From positions 1 through 64,000 of the forward strand of contig JAXHVA010000011.1 in the NCBI GenBank assembly GCA_034189035.1: a DNA stretch of 64,000 nucleotides, in the 5' to 3' direction. The stretch is from JAUXFK01 sp034189035 (GTDB lineage: Bacteria > Desulfobacterota > UBA8473). The notes beneath the pieces were generated by a model, which saw only the letters and a program-made list of their open reading frames with translations, was not told the DNA's origin and ran no database searches. Positions 46,292 through 55,979 of the stretch are shown in pieces (position 1 is the first letter of the stretch; the number at the start of each line of letters is the position of its first letter). A program made the position numbers and the translations under genes.

Positions 46292-46360
46292 TCATTCCTG
46301 CGGTTAAGACCTTTGCCTTAAACAGAAATCCTCACTTCTCGATGGATATTAGATAGATAC

Positions 46361-47152
46361 GTGTATGCCGGGATGGCATAGGACTAGCGATGTGAAAGTC
46401 CTCGTGCCAGGACGCGGAGCCTAAGGTTAGGAGAAGGGCAAGGGCGTTCTAGTAAGGCGGGGTCTGGAGGAAGCCCAATCCAAAAGTGCGGGGCGACGTA
46501 CAGGAACCGGATCTGAGGTGTGGTACACTCGGGACGAGTGGCCACGTGACCATAAAGTCCTCCATCCGCAATTGGGGTGTGCTTTATAAATCCGGCGTTT
46601 ACGCACAGAAAGCTTTAGTGTCTTACCCCGGGAGGCCTGTACAGTGTTCTAAAGGAGGAATGGCTGAGATATTGTGGCACCGCCGGGAAACCAGGCGGCA
46701 AACTGAGAAGACAAAGTTCAGCCTGAAGCCACTGTAATGGACTGAGACACGAGCAATCGTGTTTGACCGCTGTACAGGAGTCAGCAGAGGGCATAGTAGG
46801 AGGGTCACAGGCATTATTTCACACTCGCATGGACGAACTAGGAACCCGCCTTGCAATCGAAAGAGCAGGTGAGGAAACTCTCGGCCTACCCGATAGGGGA
46901 AATGGATGCTATGCCGCCTCTGAAGGCCCGAACGGTATGAGAGGGGCATTATTCAGCTTGGACAGGGTACAACCGTCACATAGTGTGGTGGCCTACCAAT
47001 TATTGGGTGGCAAATTGTGCGTTGATTCAAATTGATTGAACACCCAGCTGACCTTTATTGCTCGGAGTAATCTGCCGAACCGCCGTGGTACGTGATCCGT
47101 ATGCCCGGTGGTGTGGGAGGAGAGAAGCCGTCAGGCTTCTCCCTATCCCAAT
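46361..47152 (+). mobile_element. Group II intron without its reverse-transcriptase ORF
   Basis: The 5' end gtgtatgccgggatggcata and the segments aaagtcctcgtgccaggacg, aggaagccc, gacgtacaggaaccgg and agtcagcagagggcatagta match a bacterial group II intron ribozyme. Near the 3' end lie a domain V (aaccgccgtggtacgtgatc to cggtggtgtggg) and a domain VI hairpin (agaagccgtcaggcttct with ctatccca). The whole is about 0.8 kb; normally a 1.3-1.5 kb maturase/reverse transcriptase gene sits in domain IV, and none is present. The two short frames inside are not RT. Exact ends are estimated from the consensus. Confidence 0.8.
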
Positions 47153-47173
47153 TGTAAAAAAAGGGAGATGAAC

Positions 47174-47529
47174 ATGCAGGATATCGAACAGCGTGTAGAA
47201 ATATTTTGCGATTATACATGACCCTATTGCTCTTTCATTACCTGAGTATTCAAAGACTTGAAACTGAATTGAATATTGTCACCAAGTGGCGCTGTTTCCC
47301 TCTTCAGCCAGAAATTCCGACTGAGGGCATTTTGCTTGCGGAACTATTCGGTCAATCAACTCGTAAGATAGAGATCTTGGCACACGGTTTACAGCAAAGC
47401 GCATCTCATCTTGCGCTGCCGTTTGGTTCTTTACATAGAATTTTCAACACCCATTTAGCACAAGAGGTTGGGCTTTGGGGGGCGGAACAGAACAGCGGGC
47501 TAGTTTACAGTATTTTGTGTAAATTCTGA
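47174..47529 (+). pseudogene. DsbA/FrnE-like thiol oxidoreductase relic with TGA at the first active-site position
   Basis: ATG 47174 follows agggag by six bases and starts QDIEQRVEIFCDYT, then TGA (47219), then PYC: the TGA stands exactly where the first cysteine of CPYC should be. A frameshift follows within 25 bases, after which LETELNIVTKWRCFPLQPEIPTEG and SHLALPFGS match the FrnE/DsbA thioredoxin-fold family. The C-terminal third is missing. With the frameshift it is a pseudogene; the TGA could be a mutation or the fossil of a selenocysteine codon. Confidence 0.65.
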
Positions 47530-47604
47530 GAGTGTAGAAAAAAAGGTGTTTTTACTATAAAAAGAGATTTAATCAGAAACCTTAATAAGAAAGGAGAAGC
47601 ACCC

Positions 47605-48240
47605 GTGAAAGAGGAAATTACTGTACCTGATGTAATGAGCATTTGCAAAGCGATTCAGGAGCAGCCTGAGAATATTTTTAAGATGATTCGTATAGAGATC
47701 AAAGAGAAGGTTAGTTCATATCAGCCCAAGCTGATGGATATAGAGCTTACCCATTTTCTTGGGCGAGAGCCGTATGAACATGGACAAGGAGATGTTAATC
47801 ATTGCAATGGTTCCTATGTATCAATTTCATATTGAAAGGGATTGGAGAGGTACAGGTTGAAGTGTCGAGGGACCGGAAGGGAGAGTTTGAGCACCAGGTG
47901 CTCACCCGAAGCAAGCGCTATGAAAATAAGCTTTAAAAGATTTAAGTTTTATGTTTTTGAGGGGGATTAGTACCATATCTTATCAATGATTTCTACAAGG
48001 CTGATAGGCCGGAAGATATTTCCAAACGAAGGTCAGCAATGCAAATAAAGAGTTGATAGAGGTCGAAGAAAAATAGAGAACTCGTGATCTGTCCGAGGAA
48101 AGAATCAGATACATATTCTTGAGTGTTAAACATAACCACTGTACCGATACTCATGTTGAAGGGAAAGAAGTTGGTAGAGGTCCAACTATATGAACAAATG
48201 GAAAGCTTTGTAAAAAACGCAGGCGTATGAAAAAGGAATG
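47605..48240 (+). pseudogene. IS256-family transposase relic
   Basis: The first 60 residues (VMSICKAIQEQPENIFKMIR, LMDIELTHFLGREPYEHGQG, DVNHCNGSY) match the N-terminus of IS256-type mutator transposases. From 47835 on the reading is broken by frameshifts and stops, with recognisable fragments such as GIGEVQV, PRDRKGEFE and NANKELIE up to about 48060 and a weaker end near 48240. No terminal repeats were found. An aaggag ribosome site is still present before the ATG. Confidence 0.75.
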
Positions 48241-48488
48241 TGCAAGGGACATTAATTCGTCTTTGCATCGTAGAAAATATTCCTTTTTCCTTACTAGCAT
48301 CTTATAAATTTGGTGCTATGCTTGATTTGTGTAACATCATCAAACGTCAAAGAGGATACAGGATAAAAAGAATAATAGTCTTCGCATTCATATTTGTGTA
48401 ATCACAAAAAGAAAGGTCATGGCCGCTCAAAGAGAGACGTTCGCGATTAAACTGTGAAATGGAGAATTGAAATAGTAAAGGAGGAACC

Positions 48489-49925
48489 ATGGCAGTAGGA
48501 ATAGCGGGCTATGGGGTGTATATACCCAAGTACCGTATCCGTAGAGATGATATAGCAAAGGCATGGGGAGGTCGAGACAGAGGTGAGAACGTTGTTCCAA
48601 ATGAAAATGAAGATACAATTACTATGGCTATAGAGGCCTCCTTTAATGCTATAGAACATGCTTGTTTGGATGATATCAAAACACTCGATGCGATCTATTT
48701 GGGTACAGGTTCAGCCCCTGATATTGAGCATTCTTATATAGGGGTTATCGCTGAAACTTTAGGGACAAGGCCGGATATAGATATTTTGGATTTTAGTTCT
48801 TCCCCAAGAGCGAGTGTAGCAGCAATAAAGGCCTGTATGGATGCTGTGGAGGCCGGAAGGATTAAATACGGCCTGGTCATAGGGTCTGATTTTCGCACAT
48901 CCTCATCTGGGAGCAACCTGGAATTGACATTTGGTGCAGGCGCAGGGGCTCTTGTGCTGAGCAGTGTTAATACCATAGCTGATATTATAGACACCTATAC
49001 GTATTCTACCAATTTTAGAGACAGATGGAGGAGTGTAAAAGACACGTATGTAAGAGATTATGAGCCGAGATTTACAAAGGAATACGGGTACAGCAGGCAT
49101 ATCATCAATTCAGTAAATGGGTTAATTGCAAAGTCGGGTGTAACCATAGATAAAGTGAGGCATGTTGTGTTTCAACAACCAGATGAAAAGTTTGCCCGAA
49201 CCGTAGCAAAGAAACTCAATGTAACCCACGAACAGATAGAATTGGGCCTATTATCTCAGCATACGGGTGATACTGGAGCAGGCTCTATCTTCCTTGGTCT
49301 TTCAGCAGTCCTGGACAGGGCAAGACTGGATGATAGAATATTAGCCGTTTCATATGGCTCAGGTGTAAGCGATTCCCTTCTTCTCATTGTAACTAACAAT
49401 ATTGAGAAGAAAAGGGAAAATTGTAGGCCTGTGGATTCATACCTGGAAAGCAAGTCGTATATTGACTATAATAGCTATATGAAAATTACTGGTAAATTGA
49501 AAAAAGCAGAAAACCCTTCAAAAATGGGTATTTCTCCCCTTTCACCGATGTTATGGAGAGCCGGCGCAGAGATGTATAGAATGATTGGGGCAAAATGCAT
49601 TAAATGTGGGTATGTAAATTTTCCGCCTTCGGAGAGGAAGATCTGTATACGGTGTGGTGGAGTAGAATTTAAAGAGGTTTTGTTAAACAGGAAGGGAAGG
49701 ATACATACATACTGCATCAACTACTATATGCCGGCTGGTTTTGAGTCCCCTTTGCCTATTATTATTGCAGACTTGGATGGGGGTGTAAGACACAGGGCAT
49801 TGGGAACAGAGATGATGCATGATGAAATCAGTATTGATATGCCTGTGGAGTTGGTCTTGAGAAACATTGTTTCAGAAGAGAATGTAAAACAGTATGGGAA
49901 TGTATTCAGACCGATCAGGTTCTAA
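48489..49925 (+). CDS. HMG-CoA-synthase-like protein fused to a DUF35 (OB-fold/zinc-ribbon) domain
   Basis: A 478-residue protein. Residues 1-310 align with archaeal-type HMG-CoA synthase (GIAGYGVYIPKYRI, LGTGSAP, GYGLVIGSD-like and QHTGDTGAGSIFLG). At the catalytic cysteine position (archaeal FACKAGTAA) it reads SSPRASVAA, and at the catalytic histidine (FHQPNGKF) it reads FQQPDEKF, so both are absent. Residues 370-478 are a DUF35 domain with zinc ribbon CIKCG...CIRCG. DUF35 proteins bridge thiolase and HMGCS in archaea. An aaggagg ribosome site precedes the ATG. A thiolase gene follows after a MITE-like element. Confidence 0.85.
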   Translation: MAVGIAGYGVYIPKYRIRRDDIAKAWGGRDRGENVVPNENEDTITMAIEASFNAIEHACLDDIKTLDAIYLGTGSAPDIEHSYIGVIAETLGTRPDIDILDFSSSPRASVAAIKACMDAVEAGRIKYGLVIGSDFRTSSSGSNLELTFGAGAGALVLSSVNTIADIIDTYTYSTNFRDRWRSVKDTYVRDYEPRFTKEYGYSRHIINSVNGLIAKSGVTIDKVRHVVFQQPDEKFARTVAKKLNVTHEQIELGLLSQHTGDTGAGSIFLGLSAVLDRARLDDRILAVSYGSGVSDSLLLIVTNNIEKKRENCRPVDSYLESKSYIDYNSYMKITGKLKKAENPSKMGISPLSPMLWRAGAEMYRMIGAKCIKCGYVNFPPSERKICIRCGGVEFKEVLLNRKGRIHTYCINYYMPAGFESPLPIIIADLDGGVRHRALGTEMMHDEISIDMPVELVLRNIVSEENVKQYGNVFRPIRF

Positions 49926-49965
49926 GAACCTCTAATAATATGGTGTATTTTAAATTGAAAAAATG

Positions 49966-50225
49966 CAATAGTTTAGCTTTTTGTAAATTTAACTGCTTCA
50001 ATGGTTGTCAAATTTTAATCCGTGTAAAATTCGCATCCAAGAGAGCATGAAGAAAGAACAGTATATCACCATTCTATTTGGTAGCTCCATTATTAACTAA
50101 TTTCAGATTTAAAATGTGAGGTTATCCCTTGTTCTTTCTTCACGCTCACTAAGATGTTCAAACAATACACACCTTAAAATTTGACAACCGTTGAAGCCAC
50201 TCTTTTCAAAAACTAAACCGTTACA
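49966..50225. repeat. MITE-like element with long imperfect terminal inverted repeats
   Basis: About 260 bases. The left arm (ggttgtcaaattttaatccg) and the right arm (ccttaaaatttgacaaccg) are reverse complements over about 55 bases with scattered mismatches, and an inner pair (gaagaaagaaca and tgttctttcttc) extends the symmetry to roughly 105 bases per side. It has no gene. Its ends resemble those of the 44117-44292 element. Confidence 0.7.
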
Positions 50226-50255
50226 AAAACAAAGAATCCAAAAGGGGTATAGGAG

Positions 50256-51467
50256 ATGGGATGGAATAGAGTCGCTATCGTAGGTGTCGGGCTAATAAAA
50301 TTCGGGGAGTTATTTGAAAAAGGTTGGGAAATAATGGTTGAAGAGGCGTATTTGAATGCCATTAACAGCGTTGATAAAGGATTTAACCCTCAAGATATTG
50401 AAGCAGCATGGCTTGGTGATTGTAGACCCGGTGCCCATGGTAATCAGACCTTGGCAGGGGTATCACTTGTTGGAAATATCGGTCTTGCGGGGATTCCCTG
50501 CACTCATATAGAGAACGGTTGCCCTACAGGTAGTGATACATTTAGGAACGGTTGTCTGGGTGTTGCATCTGGAGTCTATGATGTTGTATTGGTAGCAGGA
50601 GCTGAAAAGATGCGAGATAAATCAACAGCAGAGCTTTTGTCTTTGGCATCACAGGGCCACCCTATAATACAAAGGGGAGAGACTGCGATGACGATGTTTG
50701 CACCCCAGGCAATCAGGCACATGCATGAGTATGGAACAGCAAAAGAACAGATGGCTATGGTAGCCGTGAAAAACCATAAAAACGGAGTATACGATCCTTA
50801 CTCTCATTTCAGGTATGAGATAACTGTAGAAGATGTATATAAATCGCCGATGGTCTGCACTCCCCTTAATTTACTCGACTGTTGCCCCCAAACAGATGGA
50901 GCAGCTGTAGCGATTCTTTGTAGGGCCGATATAGCTGAGAAGTATACAGATAAACCGGTCTATGTTGCGGGTTTTGGTATGGGTACAGATGTGTTTTATG
51001 TACATGAAAAAGAAAATTTTACAGAGTTTGTTGCCAGTGTTAGAGCAGCAAAACAGGCGTATTCTATGGCAGGAATAGGACCTGAGGATATAGATGTAGC
51101 AGAGGTCCATGACTGCTTTACCATAACAGAAATAATCAACTACGAAGACCTCGGATTCTGTTACAAGGGCAAGGGTGGGAAGCTGATAGAGAAAGGTGAA
51201 ACGGATATCAAAGGGAGTATACCGGTGAATCCAAGTGGTGGCTTAATATCCAAAGGGCATCCTTTAGGTGCAACTGGTATTGCGCAGATCTCTGAGTTAT
51301 ACTGGCAATTGAGGGAAGATGTAAGGGATTCTGGTGGGTTGGGTGAACCTGCTATAAATGAAAAGAGACAGGTAGAGATAAAGAAGGGGTATGCCCTTCA
51401 GCACAATGTTGGAGGCAGAGGTATATCCAATTCAGTAGTAACTATTTTAACAAACAAAAAGGGATAA
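50256..51467 (+). CDS. Archaeal-type thiolase
   Basis: A 403-residue thiolase of the SCP-x/archaeal branch. The acyl-accepting cysteine is in IENGCPTGSDTF, a histidine in AEVHDCFT, the catalytic histidine in GGLISKGHPLGATG, and the C-terminal ALQHNVGGRG has the HNxGG form used in archaeal enzymes in place of the CxGG motif. The family cleaves or forms 3-ketoacyl-CoA. Together with the HMGCS-like/DUF35 protein it probably forms a multi-subunit complex, comparable to the thiolase-DUF35-HMGCS complex of archaea or BbsAB of benzylsuccinate degradation. Same direction as its partner. Confidence 0.92.
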   Translation: MGWNRVAIVGVGLIKFGELFEKGWEIMVEEAYLNAINSVDKGFNPQDIEAAWLGDCRPGAHGNQTLAGVSLVGNIGLAGIPCTHIENGCPTGSDTFRNGCLGVASGVYDVVLVAGAEKMRDKSTAELLSLASQGHPIIQRGETAMTMFAPQAIRHMHEYGTAKEQMAMVAVKNHKNGVYDPYSHFRYEITVEDVYKSPMVCTPLNLLDCCPQTDGAAVAILCRADIAEKYTDKPVYVAGFGMGTDVFYVHEKENFTEFVASVRAAKQAYSMAGIGPEDIDVAEVHDCFTITEIINYEDLGFCYKGKGGKLIEKGETDIKGSIPVNPSGGLISKGHPLGATGIAQISELYWQLREDVRDSGGLGEPAINEKRQVEIKKGYALQHNVGGRGISNSVVTILTNKKG

Positions 51468-51470
51468 CCT

Positions 51471-53915
51471 CTATTCATAATAGATACAGATTCTATTCCC
51501 CCCTGATTTTTTTGAACTATACATAGTTTCATCCGCAATCTTAATAAACGTATCAAGGTCATATCCGGGATTGAATTCAACCAAACCAATGCTGAGGGTT
51601 ACATCGCCTACTTCATTTTCATTGAACGACTTTCTTATTCTTTCAGCTATAGTAAAAGCCTCCTTTTCATTGGCCTCCGGTAGAATAACCATAAATTCAT
51701 CTCCTCCGTATCTAAATCCTGAGTCCAAATTTTCACGGACATTTTGAGATACTACCGATCCCACAAGATTCAAAATCCTATCGCCTTCTAAGTGTCCATA
51801 TTTATCATTGCAGAGTTTAAAGTTGTCTAAATCGAATAATATCAGTGAAAGGGGCCGGCTAACCCGTAAGCTCCTGTCTATCTCTCTTTTCAGTTCTGTG
51901 TAAAAGTGCCTTTGGTTATAAAGCCCTGTTAGATTATCAGTTATTGATAGCTTTTCTAATTCCTGTTCCAATTCTTTTCTGTCGGTGATATCTCTGGCCA
52001 ATACCAACAAACCTGTTTGATCACCCTGACTGTTGTAGAGAGGAGAGGTGCTGAGCAGTGAATTTCTAATGATACCCCCCCTGTTTTTCATTTCAACTTC
52101 GAATGACTGTTTTATTGGAGTTAATAAAGACTCTCTAAATTCCTCCTTGCTGAATTCCTTTGACATTATCGAAAAGAAGGACTTACTAATCAATTCATCC
52201 TTTTTATAGCCCATCTCTTCTATCTTCTGGTTGATATAAGTGAAGTTCCCCTCCAGATCTATTGTACATACGATATCATTGGCATTCTCCAAGAGGTTCT
52301 CCAGGTATTCTTTTGTCTCTATAATTTCATTCTCCAACTTTTTCTTTTCAGTGATGTCCTTGAACACTCCTAATGTACCTATTACTTCTTTATCTTCGTT
52401 TTCCAAGCGTGAGAAAGATCCTATAATAGGTATTAAACGTCCCCCCTTTACCTTGAGTCTTGTTTCATAGCCCATTATCATGCCTTCTTCTTTTAGAATA
52501 TTATCTATATTCTGGGCTTCTTCTATACCTCCAATATAGTATTCAGATGCATGGGCGTTTACTTCATCGATATCGTAACCCAGCATATCTTTCGCACCTT
52601 TATTGGCAAAGGTAGTAATTCCTTTATAGTTAGTAGCCACTATTGCATCTATTGAGCTTTCTATTACATTTTCTAGGAAATCCTTAGTTTCTTTTAATTT
52701 TATTTCTAATTCTTTCCTTTCTGTAATATCACTGTATATTCCTAGACTCCCTGTGACTTCTCCTTTACCATCTTTTAATAGTGATCCAGAAAGACTCACC
52801 GGTATAATACGACCATCCTCTGCTTGGAAGGCCGTCTCATAGTTTGCTAATCTCTCTTCTTCTTGCAGAATCTTCATAATTTTTTTCGCCTCTTCTATGC
52901 CTCCGAGGTAATATTCTGATATATGGGTACCTAAAATATTTTCTCTCATATAACCAAGCATCTCTTCAGCCCCTCTGCTGACGTATTTGATCCAACCACT
53001 TCTGTCAACCACTGTAATGGCGTCAATAGAGCTATCCACAATACTCTCAAGAAAATCCTTTGTATTCTTTAGCTTATTCTCCAGTTCCTTTCTCTGTGAT
53101 ATATCCTTGGCTATCCCTATTGTGCCGGTTATCTCTCCTTGTCCATTTTGAATAAAAGAGGCGGATAAGATTGAAGGATGCGCCTTATTGTCTCTAGTTA
53201 ATAATGGTATTTCATAGTTTTGAAGCTTTCCATCTTTCCTTAATATCTCCATTATCGTTTTCGCATCTTCTATTCCACCTTCATAGAATCTGGATACATG
53301 GGTTCCTAAAACTTCTTCTTCATTGTAGCCTAAAAGCTTTTCTGCTCCTTTAGAGAAAGATAGAATTTTCCCCTTTACATCCGTAGTTATTATAGGATCG
53401 ACTACGCTTTCGATTAAGCTTTCTAAGTATTCTTTTGTCTTGCTTAATTCTTCTTTTGCCTCATTTACATCTTCTAAGATATTTAATGTTGCGAGCTTGG
53501 AGTTTTCTAGGCTTTCCAAACTTTCTTGCAATTCCTTTGTCCTTTTTTCTACGCTCTGCTCTAAAGTATTGCCATAATGCTTTATCTGTTCCTTGGATAC
53601 CTTCAATTCTCGTATGATTTTATTGAAAGAACCTGCTAACTCACCAAATTCATCATCGTTTTTTATATCTATTTTTACGTCTAAGTCACCATTTGTAACT
53701 TTTGATATCCCTTCTGATAGCGTTTCTATAGGTATGACGATCTTATAGTATAAGAGAATCGACACTACGATCCCTAAGAAGTTAACAAGTACGACCAAGG
53801 TTACCCCGGTAATAATACCACCTGATTTACCGATGTAAAAAACAAGGCATAATGATGAAATAAAGATAATGAGGGGAACAGTAAATGCTAAAAATCTTAC
53901 TCTGAAGCTTCTCAA
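51471..53915 (-). CDS. Membrane sensor with HAMP, four PAS domains and GGDEF output
   Basis: An 814-residue signalling protein: two N-terminal membrane segments (residues 8-28 and 32-57), a HAMP region (PIETLSEGISKVTNGDLDVK), coiled coil, then four PAS domains at about 165-280, 285-400, 405-525 and 530-650, and a GGDEF diguanylate cyclase at 655-814 (FRYGGDEFMVILPEA). PAS 1-3 are close repeats sharing YYxGGIEEAKxIMxIL. The product c-di-GMP would be made in response to a signal sensed in the PAS repeats. The RxxD inhibition site before GGDEF reads ENLD, so product inhibition may be lost. Confidence 0.92.
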   Translation of the reverse strand: MRSFRVRFLAFTVPLIIFISSLCLVFYIGKSGGIITGVTLVVLVNFLGIVVSILLYYKIVIPIETLSEGISKVTNGDLDVKIDIKNDDEFGELAGSFNKIIRELKVSKEQIKHYGNTLEQSVEKRTKELQESLESLENSKLATLNILEDVNEAKEELSKTKEYLESLIESVVDPIITTDVKGKILSFSKGAEKLLGYNEEEVLGTHVSRFYEGGIEDAKTIMEILRKDGKLQNYEIPLLTRDNKAHPSILSASFIQNGQGEITGTIGIAKDISQRKELENKLKNTKDFLESIVDSSIDAITVVDRSGWIKYVSRGAEEMLGYMRENILGTHISEYYLGGIEEAKKIMKILQEEERLANYETAFQAEDGRIIPVSLSGSLLKDGKGEVTGSLGIYSDITERKELEIKLKETKDFLENVIESSIDAIVATNYKGITTFANKGAKDMLGYDIDEVNAHASEYYIGGIEEAQNIDNILKEEGMIMGYETRLKVKGGRLIPIIGSFSRLENEDKEVIGTLGVFKDITEKKKLENEIIETKEYLENLLENANDIVCTIDLEGNFTYINQKIEEMGYKKDELISKSFFSIMSKEFSKEEFRESLLTPIKQSFEVEMKNRGGIIRNSLLSTSPLYNSQGDQTGLLVLARDITDRKELEQELEKLSITDNLTGLYNQRHFYTELKREIDRSLRVSRPLSLILFDLDNFKLCNDKYGHLEGDRILNLVGSVVSQNVRENLDSGFRYGGDEFMVILPEANEKEAFTIAERIRKSFNENEVGDVTLSIGLVEFNPGYDLDTFIKIADETMYSSKKSGGNRICIYYE

Positions 53916-53969
53916 CCGAGATCCCTTTCCTTATGCAGCCTCATTTAAGGCTCAAGGATATACAGCTAA

Positions 53970-54827
53970 TTATTTAGTTTCCTTCAAATATCTCAAGAAC
54001 TCCGTCTCTGGAGAGAGGACCATGATGGTATCTTTTTTTATCGATTTTTTATATGCCTCTAAGCTTCGAAAAAAACTGTAGAACTCCGGGTCCTTCTGAA
54101 ATGCCTTGGCATAGATCTTTATTGCCTGAGCATCGCCGTCCCCTTTGGTTTGTTCTGCTTCCTTGTAAGCTTCGGCCAGGATTATCGTCCTTTCTTTATC
54201 TGCGAGTGCACGAACCTTCAATGCCTCTTCCTCACCTTCTGATCGATACTTCTTTGCCTGTCTTTCCCTCTCTGCCCTCATCCTTTCGAATACGTGTCGT
54301 TCATTTTCAGGTGGCAAGTCAGCCCTCTTGATTCGTACATCGATCACCTCGAGACCGTATGCCTGAGCAGCGGTATTGCCCCGAAGCGTTACATTTTTCA
54401 TGATACTACCTCTCGCTTCTGAAACAATTTCATTAAGGGTATGACGGCCTAATTCCACTCTGAGCTGCGAGTATATTATATCATCGAGACGGGCCTGTGC
54501 CCCTGCTTCGTCCTTTACACTCCTGTAAAATACCTTTGGATCTTTTATCTTCCACTTCGAGAAATTGTCCACCACAAGGTTTTTCTTATCTTTGGTCAAT
54601 ATCTCTGCCGGGGCCGCGTCATACTCCAATATCCGGTTGTCAAAATACGTTAGATGTTGAATAAAGGGTTTCTTTATATGGATACCAGGATCGAGTACTA
54701 CCCTCACTGGTTTCCCTAATTCAATGACTAGAGCATACTGCGTCTGGTCAACAGTATAGACAGATGCATTGAGACCAATTAAAAGAACAACAGCGATAAT
54801 ACCTAAAATATATGTAAACTTTTTCAT
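53970..54827 (-). CDS. hflC: HflC protease modulator
   Basis: A 285-residue SPFH/band-7 protein with one N-terminal membrane segment (ILGIIAVVLLIGLNASVYTVDQTQYALV). With HflK it encircles and modulates the membrane protease FtsH. The typical ERQAKKYRSEGEEEALKVRALADKERT coiled region and a C-terminal EFLRYLKET are present. It lies 117 bases downstream of hflK in the same direction. Confidence 0.95.
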   Translation of the reverse strand: MKKFTYILGIIAVVLLIGLNASVYTVDQTQYALVIELGKPVRVVLDPGIHIKKPFIQHLTYFDNRILEYDAAPAEILTKDKKNLVVDNFSKWKIKDPKVFYRSVKDEAGAQARLDDIIYSQLRVELGRHTLNEIVSEARGSIMKNVTLRGNTAAQAYGLEVIDVRIKRADLPPENERHVFERMRAERERQAKKYRSEGEEEALKVRALADKERTIILAEAYKEAEQTKGDGDAQAIKIYAKAFQKDPEFYSFFRSLEAYKKSIKKDTIMVLSPETEFLRYLKETK

Positions 54828-54944
54828 AATACCTCCCTCTCTTTAAAAGCAGTTCATCTCAAATTATCTTCCTTTTTTCCTTTTTTAGACAGAGTTTCTC
54901 TTCTAGGACTCGTTTCCGATATATTTTTCAATGTCACAGATCTA

Positions 54945-55979
54945 CTACTCCTGGCTTTTACTGTCCTTTTTGTTTCCCATTGACTCCAGACCTTTTAAAG
55001 GAAGAAGCGGTATGAGATTTGAGCCGGGCTTACTGTCAATCACAACTTTTTGGATATCCATGAGTATCTCTTCCATCATCTCTAGGTATAATCTCTTCTT
55101 CGTTACATTTCTTGCCTTGCTATACTCCTTTAAAACCTGAGTAAATCGGCTTGCATCTCCCTCTGCCCCTTTAATCTTGGCCTCTTTATATGCTTGCGCC
55201 TCATTTATGATTTGAGCTGCCTTTCCCTTGGCCTTGGGAAGAATATCATTTCTATACCCTTCAGCGTCATTGATAAATTTTATCTTGTTTTCCTTTGCAC
55301 TTGCAACATCCTTAAATGCTGACACCACTTCCTTGGGAGGATGGACATCCTGCAGTTGAACAGCATCGATACTTATTCCTGACTTATAATCATCGAGTAT
55401 TTCCTGTAGCAGTTGTTTTGTGTCTTGTTGTATCTGGAACTTCCCCTCTGTCAGGGCCTCATCTATCTTGTTTTTCCCAACAACATCCCTCATCGCTGCT
55501 TCTGCAGCATTCTTGACCGTATGCTCAGGGCCTTTTACATTGAACAGAAAATCAGGGGCATTTTTTATCTTGTATTGGACAATAAATTGCATGTCGACAA
55601 TATTCTCATCCCCTGTAAGCATCAAAGACTCAACTGGAACCGTTCGATACCGTGACGGCGGACCGACGACTACAGTACGAAAGCCTATCTCTAACCTTCT
55701 GATTTTGGTTACTTTGGGCTTTAAGACTGACTCTATGGGCCATGGCAGATGATAATGGGGACCAGATTCTGTGGAATATGCCACCTTGCCAAATCTCTTT
55801 ACGACTCCTTTTTCATCTGGGGCTACAATATAGATTCCAGATGCTAACCATAATAATACAACAATCACGATGAAAATAGGTGCAACCGGAAATTTCCCCT
55901 TAAATGCACCTTTAATCATATTGATAATTTCCTCAAAATCCGGGGGATTCTGCCCCCCTCCTTTACCGTCCCATGCCAT
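54945..55979 (-). CDS. hflK: HflK protease modulator
   Basis: A 344-residue SPFH/band-7 protein. The short glycine/proline-rich N-terminus (MAWDGKGGGQNPPDFEEI) and the membrane segment (APIFIVIVVLLWLASGIYIV) are typical of HflK; the band-7 domain follows (APDEKGVVKRFGK) and the C-terminal half has the usual DAEGYRNDILPKAKGKAAQI. It is the promoter-proximal gene of hflK-hflC, with a gagggaggaaacc ribosome site. Confidence 0.95.
   Translation of the reverse strand: MAWDGKGGGQNPPDFEEIINMIKGAFKGKFPVAPIFIVIVVLLWLASGIYIVAPDEKGVVKRFGKVAYSTESGPHYHLPWPIESVLKPKVTKIRRLEIGFRTVVVGPPSRYRTVPVESLMLTGDENIVDMQFIVQYKIKNAPDFLFNVKGPEHTVKNAAEAAMRDVVGKNKIDEALTEGKFQIQQDTKQLLQEILDDYKSGISIDAVQLQDVHPPKEVVSAFKDVASAKENKIKFINDAEGYRNDILPKAKGKAAQIINEAQAYKEAKIKGAEGDASRFTQVLKEYSKARNVTKKRLYLEMMEEILMDIQKVVIDSKPGSNLIPLLPLKGLESMGNKKDSKSQE

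Noticed and set aside
46486..47035. Two plus-strand frames inside the group II intron
   Set aside because: They follow ribozyme sequence, carry no reverse-transcriptase or maturase motif, and fall in structured RNA domains.
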